Assembly (NCBI GenBank): GCA_050251735.1
Contig: JBFWMF010000003.1
Span: 114,478 to 178,477 of the forward strand
Direction of reading: 5' to 3'
Origin: Desulfitobacterium sp050251735
GTDB taxonomy: Bacteria; Bacillota; Desulfitobacteriia; Desulfitobacteriales; Desulfitobacteriaceae
Length of the DNA stretch: 64,000 bases
Shown: positions 42,186 to 51,330 of the stretch, in pieces
Layout: every line of letters starts with the position of its first letter
Numbering within the stretch: the stretch's first letter is position 1
Notes under the pieces: model-generated
The model's input: only the letters and a program-made list of their open reading frames with translations
The model's database searches: none
Told to the model about the DNA's origin: nothing
Program-made: the position numbers and the translations under genes

Positions 42186-43031
42186 TTGGCAACGGTTCAA
42201 GGGGGAACCCTTTATGTTTGTGCAACTCCCATTGGGAATTTGGGGGATATCACCTTAAGAGCTTTAGAGGTGCTGAAGAGTGTGGACCTCATTGCTGCTG
42301 AGGATACTCGTCATTCTCGAAAATTGTTGGATCACTTTGGCATTACGACTCCTCTGACCAGTTATCATGAACATAATGAAAAGGCTAAGGCCTTAGAACT
42401 GATCAAGCGCTTAGAGCAAGGAGCATCCATTGCTTTGATTTCTGATGCCGGCATGCCGGGAATCTCGGATCCTGGTCAAGTGATCATTCAGCTGTGTTTG
42501 GCAAGGGGACTTCCCTTGGATGTATTACCGGGGGCTAATGCGGGTCTTACTGCTTTGTTGCTTTCAGGTATGCCTAATGATCATTTTTTATTTCATGGTT
42601 TTTTGCCCTCTCAAACCAGTGCCCGCAAGAAAGAGCTGCAAAATTATGCTCAGCTGCCCTTTACGCAAATTTTTTATGAAGCTCCACACCGCTTGTTAGC
42701 AACCTTGGGGGATGTCCTCACGGTCTTTGGAGAGCGGGAGGCTGCAGTGGTGAGAGAAATCACGAAGCTCCATCAAAATGTGCATAAGGGGACTTTGAGT
42801 GCGCTCATTGAGGAATTTCAAGTCAATGCTCCTCGAGGAGAGATCTGCTTATTGATTGCACCCTATATTCCCACCTTGCCGGTTGGCGGGGCAGAGGAAT
42901 GGAGTGTGGAAGTGGAGGCTCTTACTGAGCGGGGGATGAAGCCCAAGGAGGCTATGAAAGAGATTGCGCAAAAGTATGGGGTAAGCAAGCGCGAAATCTA
43001 TCAGGCAGTTCTTGAGCATAAAAATGGCTAA
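42186..43031 (+). CDS. rsmI: 16S rRNA 2'-O-methyltransferase RsmI
   Basis: 281 aa from a TTG with TTGGAG 8 nt upstream; the longer frame overlaps yabA and has no homology-like sequence. Tetrapyrrole-methylase fold: YVCATPIGNLGDITLRAL, LIAAEDTRHSRKLL, LISDAGMPGISDPG and VLPGANAGLTALLLSG. It methylates the ribose of C1402 in 16S rRNA. The C terminus (MKPKEAMKEIAQKYGVSKREIY) is the usual helical tail. It is followed by a terminator shared with abrB. Confidence 0.95.
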   Translation: MATVQGGTLYVCATPIGNLGDITLRALEVLKSVDLIAAEDTRHSRKLLDHFGITTPLTSYHEHNEKAKALELIKRLEQGASIALISDAGMPGISDPGQVIIQLCLARGLPLDVLPGANAGLTALLLSGMPNDHFLFHGFLPSQTSARKKELQNYAQLPFTQIFYEAPHRLLATLGDVLTVFGEREAAVVREITKLHQNVHKGTLSALIEEFQVNAPRGEICLLIAPYIPTLPVGGAEEWSVEVEALTERGMKPKEAMKEIAQKYGVSKREIYQAVLEHKNG

Positions 43032-43115
43032 GTCTATAGCTAAATAATAGATAAATTTATAGGTGAATAGATAGTTGAATAAATTAATGGGTTGAATACA
43101 TAGCTAAAAAAAGAT

Positions 43116-43144
43116 AAAAAAATAGAAGGCTTGATGCCTTCTAT
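43116..43144 (-). terminator. Terminator of abrB, possibly bidirectional
   Basis: ATAGAAGGC (43122-43130) pairs with GCCTTCTAT (43136-43144). On the minus strand it runs into T7. On the plus strand the tail is poor. Confidence 0.75.
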
Positions 43145-43201
43145 ACGTAGATTAAGCTTTTTTGTGTAGTAATAGCTTCTAAATTAAGTGCTAATGTTGT
43201 A

Positions 43202-43468
43202 TTAAACAGCTTCAGATTGACCAGAGGCAGCTTCGCCCATAGCGGCTGCGCATTCGCGACAAACATTTTTGCCACGGAATACTTGAATATCTGCAGCATT
43301 ATTACAAAATACGCATGCAGGCTCATATTTTTTGAGAATGATTTTCTCTTGATCAACATAAATCTCTAAAGCGTCTTTTTCGTCGATTCCGAGGGTTCTG
43401 CGCAGTTCGATAGGTAATACAACACGACCTAATTCGTCTACTTTTCTTACAATTCCCGTTGATTTCAT
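43202..43468 (-). CDS. abrB: AbrB-family transition-state regulator with Cys-rich C terminus
   Basis: 88 aa. ATG at 43468 has GGAGG 7 nt upstream; a GTG one codon earlier is too close. The N-terminal half (KSTGIVRKVDELGRVVLPIE and on to YVDQEKIILKKY) is nearly the same as Bacillus AbrB, the swapped-hairpin DNA-binding domain. The C-terminal half differs: two CxxC pairs (CVFC at about 53-56 and CREC at about 72-75) suggest a small zinc site. AbrB represses post-exponential genes. It is divergent from metG, with direct repeats in between. Confidence 0.92.
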   Translation of the reverse strand: MKSTGIVRKVDELGRVVLPIELRRTLGIDEKDALEIYVDQEKIILKKYEPACVFCNNAADIQVFRGKNVCRECAAAMGEAASGQSEAV

Positions 43469-43516
43469 CACAAGTCCTCCTCTATCTTACATCTTTCGAC
43501 ACAATGCAACAACCTT

Positions 43517-43545
43517 ATGATACCAATCATACCATATAAAGTCAA
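43517..43545 (-). promoter_or_regulatory. abrB promoter
   Basis: Minus strand TTGACT (complement of 43540-43545), 17 nt, TATCAT (complement of 43517-43522), about 45 nt before the abrB start. Confidence 0.8.
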
Positions 43546-43584
43546 CGGGTTTTTTGAAGAAAAATGGAATTTTTTTCAGTGCTC

Positions 43585-43610
43585 CCTTCGTCAACTGCTA
43601 AGTTTTGTTT
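43585..43610 (+). repeat. Direct repeat, copy 1, abrB-metG gap
   Basis: 26 identical bases (CCTTCGTCAACTGCTAAG followed by TTTTGTTT), shared with 43667-43692, 82 bp apart. Confidence 0.85.
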
Positions 43611-43666
43611 TCACTATCTTCAATTAAAAAATATCGGAAGATAGTATAACGCAACTAAGGCAGTTT

Positions 43667-43692
43667 CCTTCGTCAACTGCTAAGTTTTGTTT
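43667..43692 (+). repeat. Direct repeat, copy 2, abrB-metG gap
   Basis: Second copy, just before an AT-rich -10-like stretch and 57 bp before the metG start. An imperfect inverted version (CAACTAAGGCAGTTT, 43652-43666) directly abuts it. Confidence 0.85.
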
Positions 43693-43748
43693 ATATGATA
43701 TAAAAGTGATAAAATAGGTGAAACGCTTAGAAGAGAGGATGGTCCGAC

Positions 43749-45731
43749 TTGAAATATTATATTACGACCCCGATTTTTTACCCCAATGCCAGCCCTCACA
43801 TTGGGACTGCCTATACCACTGTAGCTGCCGATACCTTTGCTCGCTATCATCGCCTCAAAGGGGATGATGTATATTTTCTAACGGGTACCGATGAAAATGC
43901 TCAGAAGATTGTCCGGACGGCGGAAAGCAAGGGCTTAGAACCGCGAGTGTATGTGGATGGGATTGTGGAGCGGTTTAAGGCCTTATGGGATGAGCTAGAT
44001 ATTTCCTATGATGACTTTATCCGGACGACGGAGGAGCGTCACCATCTCGTGGTGCAGAAGATTTTTACGAAGCTCTATGAGCAAGGTGATATCTATAAAT
44101 CTGAGTATGAAGGCTGGTACTGCACCCCTTGTGAGACCTTCTGGACAGAAAACAAGCTGGTTGATGGGAAATGTCCTAATCTCGATTGCGGGCGTGAGGT
44201 CGAGTTACTGAAGGAAGAGAGTTATTTCTTTAAGCTTTCCAAATATCAAGATGCTCTCCTGCAATACATAAAGAACAACCCGGATTTCATCCAGCCCTCA
44301 TCTCGCCGCAATGAGATGGTTAAATTCATCGAAGGGGGCTTAGAGGATCTTTGTGTATCCCGAACCACCTTCCAATGGGGGATTCAAGTTCCTTTCAATC
44401 CTAAGCATGTGGTGTATGTTTGGTTAGATGCGCTCATTAACTACATCTCAGCTTTGGGTTATCCAGATGGAGATTTGTATAAACGCTATTGGCCAGCAGA
44501 AGTACATTTAATGGGGAAGGATATCGTTCGTTTCCATGCGGTGATTTGGCCGATTATTTTGATGGCCTTAGATATTCCTTTACCTAAAATGGTCTATGGC
44601 CATGGTTGGTATCTGAGCAAAGAAGGGGGTAAAATCTCCAAGTCCCGGGGTAATGTTCAAGACTCCTTTGAGCTGATTCAGCGCTATGGTTCAGATGCCA
44701 TACGCTATTTCCTCTTGCGAGATATGCAGGCCGGGGCTGATGGTGCGTATTCAGAGGATAATTTAGTGGAACGGTTAAATAGTGATTTAGCCAATGACTT
44801 AGGGAATTTTGTTTCGCGTAGTTTGGCGATGATTGTGAAGTATCGTGGTGGTGTCGTTCCCAAGACCGGATCCTTAACGGCCTTAGAAGAGGAACTGGTC
44901 GCCTTGAGCCAAGAAGTTATCGCTAAGCTGGAAGAGCGGTTAGAGGCTAATGATCCGGCAGGTGCTTTAGAAAACCTCTGGCGCTTGGTTGCTCGTATGA
45001 ATAAATATGTGGATGAGACAGCGCCCTGGACTTTGGCAAAGCAAGAGGATCAACAAACGCGCCTAGATACGGTTCTCCACACCTTTGCCGAGGCCATTCG
45101 TATCCTAGGTATTCTCTGTGCGCCCTTTATGCCCAAGCTGACGCCGAAGATGTTTCGGCAGTTAGGAATCTCGGAGGAGCTGCGACCTTGGGAAGAGGCC
45201 AAACGTTGGGATGTCTTAGGAGAAGGGATTCAAGTGGCAAGGGGAGACGCCTTATTTCCAAGAATCGACCTATCTCAATTTATCGTGGAACAGGAGAAAA
45301 TAGCAGTGAGTGAAGCAAATGGTGATAAAAATACTGAGGAAGCAGTGGAGACAGTTTCAGCTGAGGGAGTTGCCTCAGAAAATGTGAGTGAATTCGAGCC
45401 CTTGAAAGAGGAAATCTCCATCGATGATTTTGCGAAATTGGATTTGCGGGTGGCGAAAGTTCTTCATGCCGAAAAGGTTGAAAAAACCGATAAGCTTTTA
45501 AAGCTCGAAATCGAAGTGGCAGGAAAACCGCGGACCATTGTTTCGGGTATTGCGCAGCATTATGCGCCGGAAGATTTAATAGGTAAGCATGTGGTGATTG
45601 TGGCCAACTTAAAACCAGCTAAACTACGGGGGATTCTGTCCGAAGGGATGATTCTGGCGGCTTCCCATGAAGGTGTCTTGGAAGTGCTCACTTTAGACAA
45701 GGATATTCCGGCGGGAGCGCGAGTTAAATGA
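43749..45731 (+). CDS. metG: Methionyl-tRNA synthetase with C-terminal tRNA-binding domain
   Basis: 660 aa from a TTG preceded by AGAGAGGATGG. Class I synthetase: HIGH-type PNASPHIGTAYT, zinc cysteines (CTPCETFW and CPNLDCG) and KMSKS-type GGKISKSRGN. After an acidic linker (about 515-560) comes the EMAP/Trbp111-type OB-fold dimerisation domain (DFAKLDLRVAKVLHAEKVEKTDKLLKLEIEV and PAKLRGILSEGMILA). It charges initiator and elongator tRNA-Met. Its stop overlaps the tatD start (ATGA). Confidence 0.97.
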   Translation: MKYYITTPIFYPNASPHIGTAYTTVAADTFARYHRLKGDDVYFLTGTDENAQKIVRTAESKGLEPRVYVDGIVERFKALWDELDISYDDFIRTTEERHHLVVQKIFTKLYEQGDIYKSEYEGWYCTPCETFWTENKLVDGKCPNLDCGREVELLKEESYFFKLSKYQDALLQYIKNNPDFIQPSSRRNEMVKFIEGGLEDLCVSRTTFQWGIQVPFNPKHVVYVWLDALINYISALGYPDGDLYKRYWPAEVHLMGKDIVRFHAVIWPIILMALDIPLPKMVYGHGWYLSKEGGKISKSRGNVQDSFELIQRYGSDAIRYFLLRDMQAGADGAYSEDNLVERLNSDLANDLGNFVSRSLAMIVKYRGGVVPKTGSLTALEEELVALSQEVIAKLEERLEANDPAGALENLWRLVARMNKYVDETAPWTLAKQEDQQTRLDTVLHTFAEAIRILGILCAPFMPKLTPKMFRQLGISEELRPWEEAKRWDVLGEGIQVARGDALFPRIDLSQFIVEQEKIAVSEANGDKNTEEAVETVSAEGVASENVSEFEPLKEEISIDDFAKLDLRVAKVLHAEKVEKTDKLLKLEIEVAGKPRTIVSGIAQHYAPEDLIGKHVVIVANLKPAKLRGILSEGMILAASHEGVLEVLTLDKDIPAGARVK

Positions 45732-46489
45732 TTTGGGACACTCATGCCCATCTGGATGATCCTCGCTACGAAGGAGACTTCCGGCAGGTTCTTGAAAATA
45801 TGAAGCTGGCACAAATTACTCGGGTCACCAATGTTGGTTTTGACTTGCCTTCTTCCGAACGGTCGGTACGCCTTGCTCACCAATACGAATCCATCTATGC
45901 AGCTATTGGGGTTCATCCTCATGATGCCCAAGGAGCCACGGACGCTACCTGGGAATGTCTGAGCAAACTGGCCCAAGAAGATAAGGTGATCGCTTGGGGG
46001 GAGATTGGGCTGGATTATTATCGAGATTTATCCCCCCGCAAGATTCAGCAAGAGGTGTTTATTCACCAGATTGAATTGGCAGATCAAGCGGGGCTTCCCA
46101 TCATTATTCATAATCGGGATGCCCATCAAGATCTCTTAAACATCGTGAAGACTCACAACCCCAAAAAGGGTGGGGTGTTCCACTGCTATTCAGGATCTTG
46201 GGAAATGGCGAAAATCCTTCTGAAGTTAGGTTTTTATATTTCCTTCGCCGGACCTCTTACCTTTAAAAATAATCGGAGTACGGTGGAGGTGGCCAAGCAT
46301 GTCCCTCTCGACCGTTTCTTGGTGGAGACTGATTCACCTTATTTGACGCCGGAGCCTTATCGAGGTAAACGGAACGAGCCTGCCCGTGTTCGAGAAGTGG
46401 TTGCTCGGTTGGGGGAGATTCGGGGCATGGAAATCGATGAAGTTGCTCAGTTGGCTTTTGAGAACGGGAATAGGTTGTTTGGGCTATAA
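45728..46489 (+). CDS. TatD family metal-dependent hydrolase
   Basis: 253 aa TIM-barrel hydrolase. Metal ligands are in DTHAHLDD (H5, H7 region), GEIGLDYYRD (Glu), IIIHNRDA, VFHCYSG and LVETDSPYLTPEPYRGKRNEP. TatD/YabD proteins act as 3'-5' DNases or other phosphoesterases. The gene follows metG with a 4-bp overlap, as yabD follows metS in Bacillus. A strong terminator follows. Confidence 0.94.
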   Translation: MIWDTHAHLDDPRYEGDFRQVLENMKLAQITRVTNVGFDLPSSERSVRLAHQYESIYAAIGVHPHDAQGATDATWECLSKLAQEDKVIAWGEIGLDYYRDLSPRKIQQEVFIHQIELADQAGLPIIIHNRDAHQDLLNIVKTHNPKKGGVFHCYSGSWEMAKILLKLGFYISFAGPLTFKNNRSTVEVAKHVPLDRFLVETDSPYLTPEPYRGKRNEPARVREVVARLGEIRGMEIDEVAQLAFENGNRLFGL

Positions 46490-46498
46490 AACCTCTTA

Positions 46499-46534
46499 CA
46501 CCAATCATTAATAATGGTTGGTGTTATTTTTTTT
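46499..46534 (+). terminator. Terminator after tatD
   Basis: 11-bp stem CACCAATCATT/AATGGTTGGTG (one wobble), 3-nt loop, then TTATTTTTTTT. Confidence 0.9.
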
Positions 46535-46570
46535 ATCCTTTTAACATACCTTCTAGCAGGGGGGAATAGT

Positions 46571-47401
46571 ATGTATTCATTACCTATAGCTACCTATACC
46601 GATTATTGGCGTTCCGCAAAGAATCGTAGTTTGACTATGGGTGGAACCTTGGTTATTGCCGGGAGTACGTTGATGTCTGTGCCGACCGATGCTTTTCCGG
46701 AAAAAATCGAGTGGAGACTTCCAGCACTAGAGTTCGAGGATGTGGCATTAACCACAGAGGGGGGAGCAATCCCTATTGAAGAGTGGATGACGGGCATTGA
46801 GAGTTCTGGCATTAATAGTATTACTGCTGAGCCGGCCTTGCCAGGTATTAGCGGGCAGGTCGCTATGACGTATCGGATCGAAGATGTGGAAATTCCTATG
46901 GGTACAGAATATATCGAGTCAGAAAAAGTGCTGCCGGGAAACTCTCAGGTAAGTGAAGAAGGTCAAGTGGGCATTGAACGCCACGTTATACGCACCACAA
47001 CAGTAGGAGGGGAGCTGACTGATGAACATATCATTCATCAGTTTACTCTTAATGCTCCGAAGAAAAGAGTGGTCATCCAAAACACAAGACCGGTTGAACT
47101 TCTACCGGTGGACTTAAGCCAGTTTAATATTGTGAGTACCTTTGAAGTAGAAGCAACCGCCTATACTTATACAGGTAACCCGACAGCATCGGGTGTTTGG
47201 CCCAGGGAAGGTTTAATTGCGGTAGATCCTCGGGTAATCGCCTTGGGGACTGAAGTCTATGTGGAAGGATATGGATACGCAATTGCAGCTGATACGGGAG
47301 GAGCCATTAAGGGCAATATTATCGACGTTTTTTTTCCCAGCTTTCAGCGCTGTATCGAATGGGGCAGAAGACCAGTGACTATCCACATTTTGGCAAAATA
47401 A
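46571..47401 (+). CDS. 3D-domain protein with unusual N-terminal region
   Basis: 276 aa from the ATG after AGGGGGG; the longer frame starts inside the terminator. A mildly hydrophobic stretch (LTMGGTLVIAGSTLMSV, about 23-39) may be a membrane anchor. The middle (about 50-200) is G5/beta-rich-like but not clearly recognisable. The C-terminal 3D domain has VEATAYTYTGNPTASG, GLIAVDPRVIALGTEVYVEGYG and AADTGGAIKGNIIDVFF, with the three aspartates of the name. 3D domains occur in cell-wall lytic or stationary-phase proteins. It is a tandem relative of the next gene. A function in wall remodelling is inferred. Confidence 0.8.
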   Translation: MYSLPIATYTDYWRSAKNRSLTMGGTLVIAGSTLMSVPTDAFPEKIEWRLPALEFEDVALTTEGGAIPIEEWMTGIESSGINSITAEPALPGISGQVAMTYRIEDVEIPMGTEYIESEKVLPGNSQVSEEGQVGIERHVIRTTTVGGELTDEHIIHQFTLNAPKKRVVIQNTRPVELLPVDLSQFNIVSTFEVEATAYTYTGNPTASGVWPREGLIAVDPRVIALGTEVYVEGYGYAIAADTGGAIKGNIIDVFFPSFQRCIEWGRRPVTIHILAK

Positions 47402-47508
47402 TGACATAATAAAACAATTATGTAATATAAATACATAATTTATTGACATACAGTTCAGTTTAGGTTAAAATCCCAATGTAGGTCAGAGTTAAATTATGGA
47501 GGGATGAG

Positions 47509-48678
47509 ATGTTAGAGAAGACACGAACTTCGGTCTTTTCCTTAGTTCGTAGCTCCCGCAAAGCCCAAATCTCCGTTACATTACTGACTGTAGTTTTCAT
47601 CGTAGCATCAGTATTTTTATTGAAGGCCGAGACATTTACCGTTGAAATCGATGGAGGAAAACAAAGCCTCACAACCCTCCATTCTTCAGTTGGTGTGGCT
47701 CTTGAGCGTTCAAAGCTTGGTATCTATCCAGAGGATATTGTAGAACCAAACCGCGACACATTAGTCAGCAAAGGACTCGAGGTTAAGGTTACACGAAGTG
47801 TACCGGTCGAGTTGACAGTTGACGGACAGCTGTATTCTGTAAGAACAACTGCATCCACTGTGGGTGAAGCATTAGAGGATTTCTCGAATCGTTTAGGGTT
47901 GAATCTCAAAGTAACGGATGAGGTTAATATCGATCGTGAATCTATTATGGCAGCCGATGCCAAGCTAGAAGTTCGTCGGGCAGTACCGATTAAGGTCCAG
48001 GTCGATGCTCAAGAAATCAACACATATTTAGCGCCTCGCACTGTTGAGGAGGCCTTAGAAAAGCTTGAGATCGTATTAAGTGAAAAAGATAAGGTATCCC
48101 TACCTATGAATCATATGCTAGAGGCTGAGGATGAGATCCGAGTGGTTCGGGTAGAGGAAAAAGTGGAAACGATTAAGAGTGAGGTCCCCTACCAGACTGT
48201 TGCTCAAGTGGGGGATTTCCCAGTAGGATTACCCGACCGTATTGTGACAAGAGGAACAAGTGGCGAGCATGAACAGATCGTTAAGATTACCCTCGAAGAT
48301 GGTAAAGAAGTTTCACGACAAGTATTGAGGCAGGAGGTATTGCGTGCCCCTGTCACTCAAGTGGTTTCCCGTGGATCTCAGACTAAAGTTTCTCGTGGTG
48401 GGCAAACTATTGAATTTAAAAGGGCTTACTTAATGAGGGCGACCGCCTATTCTGGAGGCGGCGTAACGGCCACAGGTCATAATGTTCGCTATGGGATGAT
48501 CGCTGTTGACCCGCGAGTGATCCCCTTAGGCACAAAAGTTTATGTTGAAGGATATGGTGAGGCAACTGCACTGGACACCGGTGGTGCGATTAAAGGGAAC
48601 CGGGTTGATTTATATATGAATACGGAAGCAGCAGCTTGGTCTTGGGGTGTTCGCTCCGTTGTGGTTTATGTAAAATAA
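47509..48678 (+). CDS. yabE: YabE-like protein with DUF348 repeats, G5 and 3D domains
   Basis: 389 aa. Membrane helix about 21-38, then three ubiquitin-like DUF348 repeats (about 42-215; TVEIDGGKQSLTTLHSSVGVALE, PVELTVDGQLYSVRTTASTVGEALE and VPIKVQVDAQEINTYLAPRTVEEALE). A G5 domain (about 215-295) and a C-terminal 3D domain (MRATAYSGGGVTATG, YGMIAVDPRVIPLGTKVYVEGYG, ALDTGGAIKGNRVDLYM) follow. It resembles Bacillus YabE and Rpf-like wall hydrolases that act outside the cell on peptidoglycan. It lies between tatD and rnmV, as in Bacillus. Confidence 0.92.
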   Translation: MLEKTRTSVFSLVRSSRKAQISVTLLTVVFIVASVFLLKAETFTVEIDGGKQSLTTLHSSVGVALERSKLGIYPEDIVEPNRDTLVSKGLEVKVTRSVPVELTVDGQLYSVRTTASTVGEALEDFSNRLGLNLKVTDEVNIDRESIMAADAKLEVRRAVPIKVQVDAQEINTYLAPRTVEEALEKLEIVLSEKDKVSLPMNHMLEAEDEIRVVRVEEKVETIKSEVPYQTVAQVGDFPVGLPDRIVTRGTSGEHEQIVKITLEDGKEVSRQVLRQEVLRAPVTQVVSRGSQTKVSRGGQTIEFKRAYLMRATAYSGGGVTATGHNVRYGMIAVDPRVIPLGTKVYVEGYGEATALDTGGAIKGNRVDLYMNTEAAAWSWGVRSVVVYVK

Positions 48679-48766
48679 GATTAGTTTATTTATGCCATTT
48701 GATTAAATGAAAGTGACCTACACTCCTTTCATGGTATATCGATAAGAAGACTATGGAAACAAATGA

Positions 48767-48806
48767 AAATGAGGTTCTCCAAATCATGGAGGACCTCATT
48801 TTTTTG
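48767..48806 (+). terminator. Terminator after yabE
   Basis: AAATGAGGTTCTCC pairs with GGAGGACCTCATTT (one mismatch), 7-nt loop, then T5. Confidence 0.85.
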
Positions 48807-48895
48807 CTTCTTCCATCATATCTTGATAGAGAATGCAGAAAGCATTGAGAATATAAAAAGCGTTGCTGATTAATGAAATGCGAGGGGTGAGCGGA

Positions 48896-49612
48896 TTGCG
48901 TAAACCCGTTGTGATTCCTGGCAGACGAACCCAGGGTATGGCGGTCATTATTGTGTTAACTCTTATGCTAGGCTTAGTCGTATCAGTATTTTATCAAGGC
49001 TCAGCGGCGGTACTTGGTCCACAGGAAATCAAGTATAAGGTTGTGTTGGATGCCGGACATGGAGGCTATGACCCTGGCGCCATTACCAAGCAAGGGATCT
49101 ATGAAAAAGAAATAAACCTGGAGATGGCGAAACGGATTAAAGAGTTGCTCGGCCCCGCGGGAATCGAGATATCCCTGACTCGGGAAGAGGATATCGATTA
49201 TGTACCCGAAGGGGTACGTGGCAGACAATCGAAAAAGCGAGCTGATCTTAATCATCGAATCTCTCTTGCTACGCAAGCTGAGGCAGATGCACTGATTAGT
49301 CTACACTTGAATGCCACCCCCTCGGGAAGAAATACAGGCGCTGAGACCTTTTATCATTTCCAATCCGAATCGGGAAAGCTGCTGGCCGAGACCATTCAGC
49401 AAGAGCTTATTAAAGTCCCAGGAATGAATCGCCGCATTGCCAAGCCGGGAGATTTTTATCTGATTAAGAATTCTCCGATGCCGGCAGTGATTGTGGAATT
49501 AGGCTATATCAGCAATCCGAAAGAGTTTGCTAAGCTTCAGCAGCCCTGGTATCAGGATCTGCTGGCACAAGCCGTTGCCAAAGGTGTGGCCAATTATTTT
49601 GGTTTGCCCTAA
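48896..49612 (+). CDS. N-acetylmuramoyl-L-alanine amidase (Amidase_3, CwlD-like)
   Basis: 238 aa from a TTG with AGGGG about 8 nt upstream; the frame is open 11 codons further and the start is uncertain. N-terminal membrane anchor or signal (MAVIIVLTLMLGLVVSVFY). Amidase_3 domain with zinc ligands in LDAGHGGYDPG, YEKEINLEMA (Glu) and SLHLNA (His), and catalytic Glu in VELGYISN. This is the CwlD type used to make muramic-delta-lactam in spore cortex. A germination role is likely but not proven. It stands as a single gene with its own terminator. Confidence 0.88.
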   Translation: MRKPVVIPGRRTQGMAVIIVLTLMLGLVVSVFYQGSAAVLGPQEIKYKVVLDAGHGGYDPGAITKQGIYEKEINLEMAKRIKELLGPAGIEISLTREEDIDYVPEGVRGRQSKKRADLNHRISLATQAEADALISLHLNATPSGRNTGAETFYHFQSESGKLLAETIQQELIKVPGMNRRIAKPGDFYLIKNSPMPAVIVELGYISNPKEFAKLQQPWYQDLLAQAVAKGVANYFGLP

Positions 49613-49658
49613 GTGAAAAAATGAAAACAGGGGACAGGTCCCAATTTTCACTTTTTTT
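49611..49658 (+). terminator. Terminator after the amidase gene
   Basis: AAGTGAAAA (49611-49619) pairs with TTTTCACTT (49645-49653) followed by more T; an inner GGGAC/GTCCC hairpin sits in the loop. The rest of the gap to 49936 holds nothing else I can name. Confidence 0.8.
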
Positions 49659-49936
49659 ACGTGCGCTATTATTATGGATAATACTAAATCAGATAGCAGT
49701 TGTAACACAGTATAGAATAGACGTAAAATTACAATGACTTAATATGATGAATAATAAATGAAGATTTAAAATGGAATGCTAGGGAAAGAAGGCTAGATTT
49801 TAGATGTTTTAAAAACTTGAGTTTTTCTAATGTAAAATAGTGGATTCGTATTCTTGCCATCCTTATACATAAGGTGAATTGAAGAGGGGACAATAAAGTC
49901 AGGTGACCGAATCAAGATGAAGGAGTTGATTTCTGA

Positions 49937-51091
49937 ATGAAGCGGTTTCTGACTTTTAATTTAATTGCTGTTTTGGTTATGAGCCTTAGCTTAGTGGGGT
50001 GTAATACAGCCCAACAGCAAAACACCCAAGCCCCTAATCAGATCGCCACGGAGAGTGGCGAACCACCAAAAGCTGAGGCAGAGACCCGTCAGGATGTTCT
50101 TGGGGAGGAGAAACGCGTTGTCATGGGATTTTATACGGATCCTGAAGGCGAAATCCCCGGTTCAAAGGAAGCCATGATGAAGAACATCAAATTACTTGAT
50201 GAGGTTTCCTTCTTCTGGTATTCTTTTGATGCCAATGGAAAGATCATGACCACGGGGAAAAAAGACCTCAGTATCAAGGAAGCAGCTCAGAAAAATGGAG
50301 CCAAGGCCTATGCTTTGATCCATAACATGCGCGGTGGTCTTTTTGATGCCAATCTGGCCCACAGTGTGTTTGCCAATCCACAGAAGCGTTCCAAGTTCGT
50401 CAACAATATTCTGCAACTAACCCTCAATGAAAAATGGGATGGTGTAGCTATCGATATCGAGAAAACACCACCTGCCGACCGTCAAAACTTCACTGCCTTT
50501 TTAGGTGAGCTCCACGGTGCCTTAAAGGCGAAAGACAAGGTACTCAACGTATCTATCCCGGCAAAGTTTATTGATTATCCATCCGACCTGTGGTCCGGGG
50601 CGTATGATTATGCATCAATCGGTAAAAACGCTGACCAAATTGTCTTGATGACCTATGATGAGCATGGACTGGGAACGACCCATGGACCGATTTCTTCTCA
50701 TGCTTGGGTAAATAAAGTTATCTCCTATGCAGTAACGAAGATCCCTAGAGAGAAGATTGTCTTAGGGCTTCCGGTCTACTCCTTTGACTGGGGTTCCAAC
50801 AAACCGACCATGCCCGATTACTTATCCTTTGGACAAAGCATGGCTCGTGCCAAGAAACATGGGGTACAAGTAGGTTATGACGATGAGCATAAGGTTCCTT
50901 GGTATACTTATACGGCTAATGGGGTACGTCATGAGGTATACTTCGAGAATAAACAGAGCTTACAACCGAAGATGGAATATGCTCGAGAGCATAAGCTACA
51001 CGGTGTAGCAATCTGGAGATTGGGTATGGAAGATCCCGCCATCTGGGATAGCCTAATCAAGACCTACGGAACCAATAAAAATAAGAAGTAA
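49937..51091 (+). CDS. Glycoside hydrolase family 18 lipoprotein
   Basis: 384 aa. Lipoprotein signal with lipobox LVGC (C22), followed by a Gln/Pro-rich linker. The GH18 barrel starts near residue 60 (RVVMGFYTDPEGEIPGS). The catalytic DGxxxDxE motif is at residues 168-175 (DGVAIDIE, acid E175). Later motifs are LMTYDEHG and ITLGLP-like IVLGLPVYSFDWG. This type includes spore peptidoglycan N-acetylglucosaminidases (YaaH/YdhD) and general chitinase-like enzymes. A wall or cortex substrate is inferred from context. It is expected on the outer face of the membrane. Confidence 0.88.
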   Translation: MKRFLTFNLIAVLVMSLSLVGCNTAQQQNTQAPNQIATESGEPPKAEAETRQDVLGEEKRVVMGFYTDPEGEIPGSKEAMMKNIKLLDEVSFFWYSFDANGKIMTTGKKDLSIKEAAQKNGAKAYALIHNMRGGLFDANLAHSVFANPQKRSKFVNNILQLTLNEKWDGVAIDIEKTPPADRQNFTAFLGELHGALKAKDKVLNVSIPAKFIDYPSDLWSGAYDYASIGKNADQIVLMTYDEHGLGTTHGPISSHAWVNKVISYAVTKIPREKIVLGLPVYSFDWGSNKPTMPDYLSFGQSMARAKKHGVQVGYDDEHKVPWYTYTANGVRHEVYFENKQSLQPKMEYAREHKLHGVAIWRLGMEDPAIWDSLIKTYGTNKNKK

Positions 51092-51330
51092 AAGCAAATT
51101 CGAATGGGGAACAGGAGTTAAAGCCTGTTTCCCATCTTTGTTGTGGAGGAAATTTACCCTGGAGCTGGTCATAGCAGGGAATGAAATATCTATGGAGAAG
51201 TAGGGATAGTATCGACGTGTTAGACTCAAAACATTATAATTTGTTAAATTTGCTTAGTTAGGGTAATATAGAAAAGCTGTGGATAATACGGAAATTTGAT
51301 TCTTAGTCTTAGAGAGGGATTGCGTTCAAT

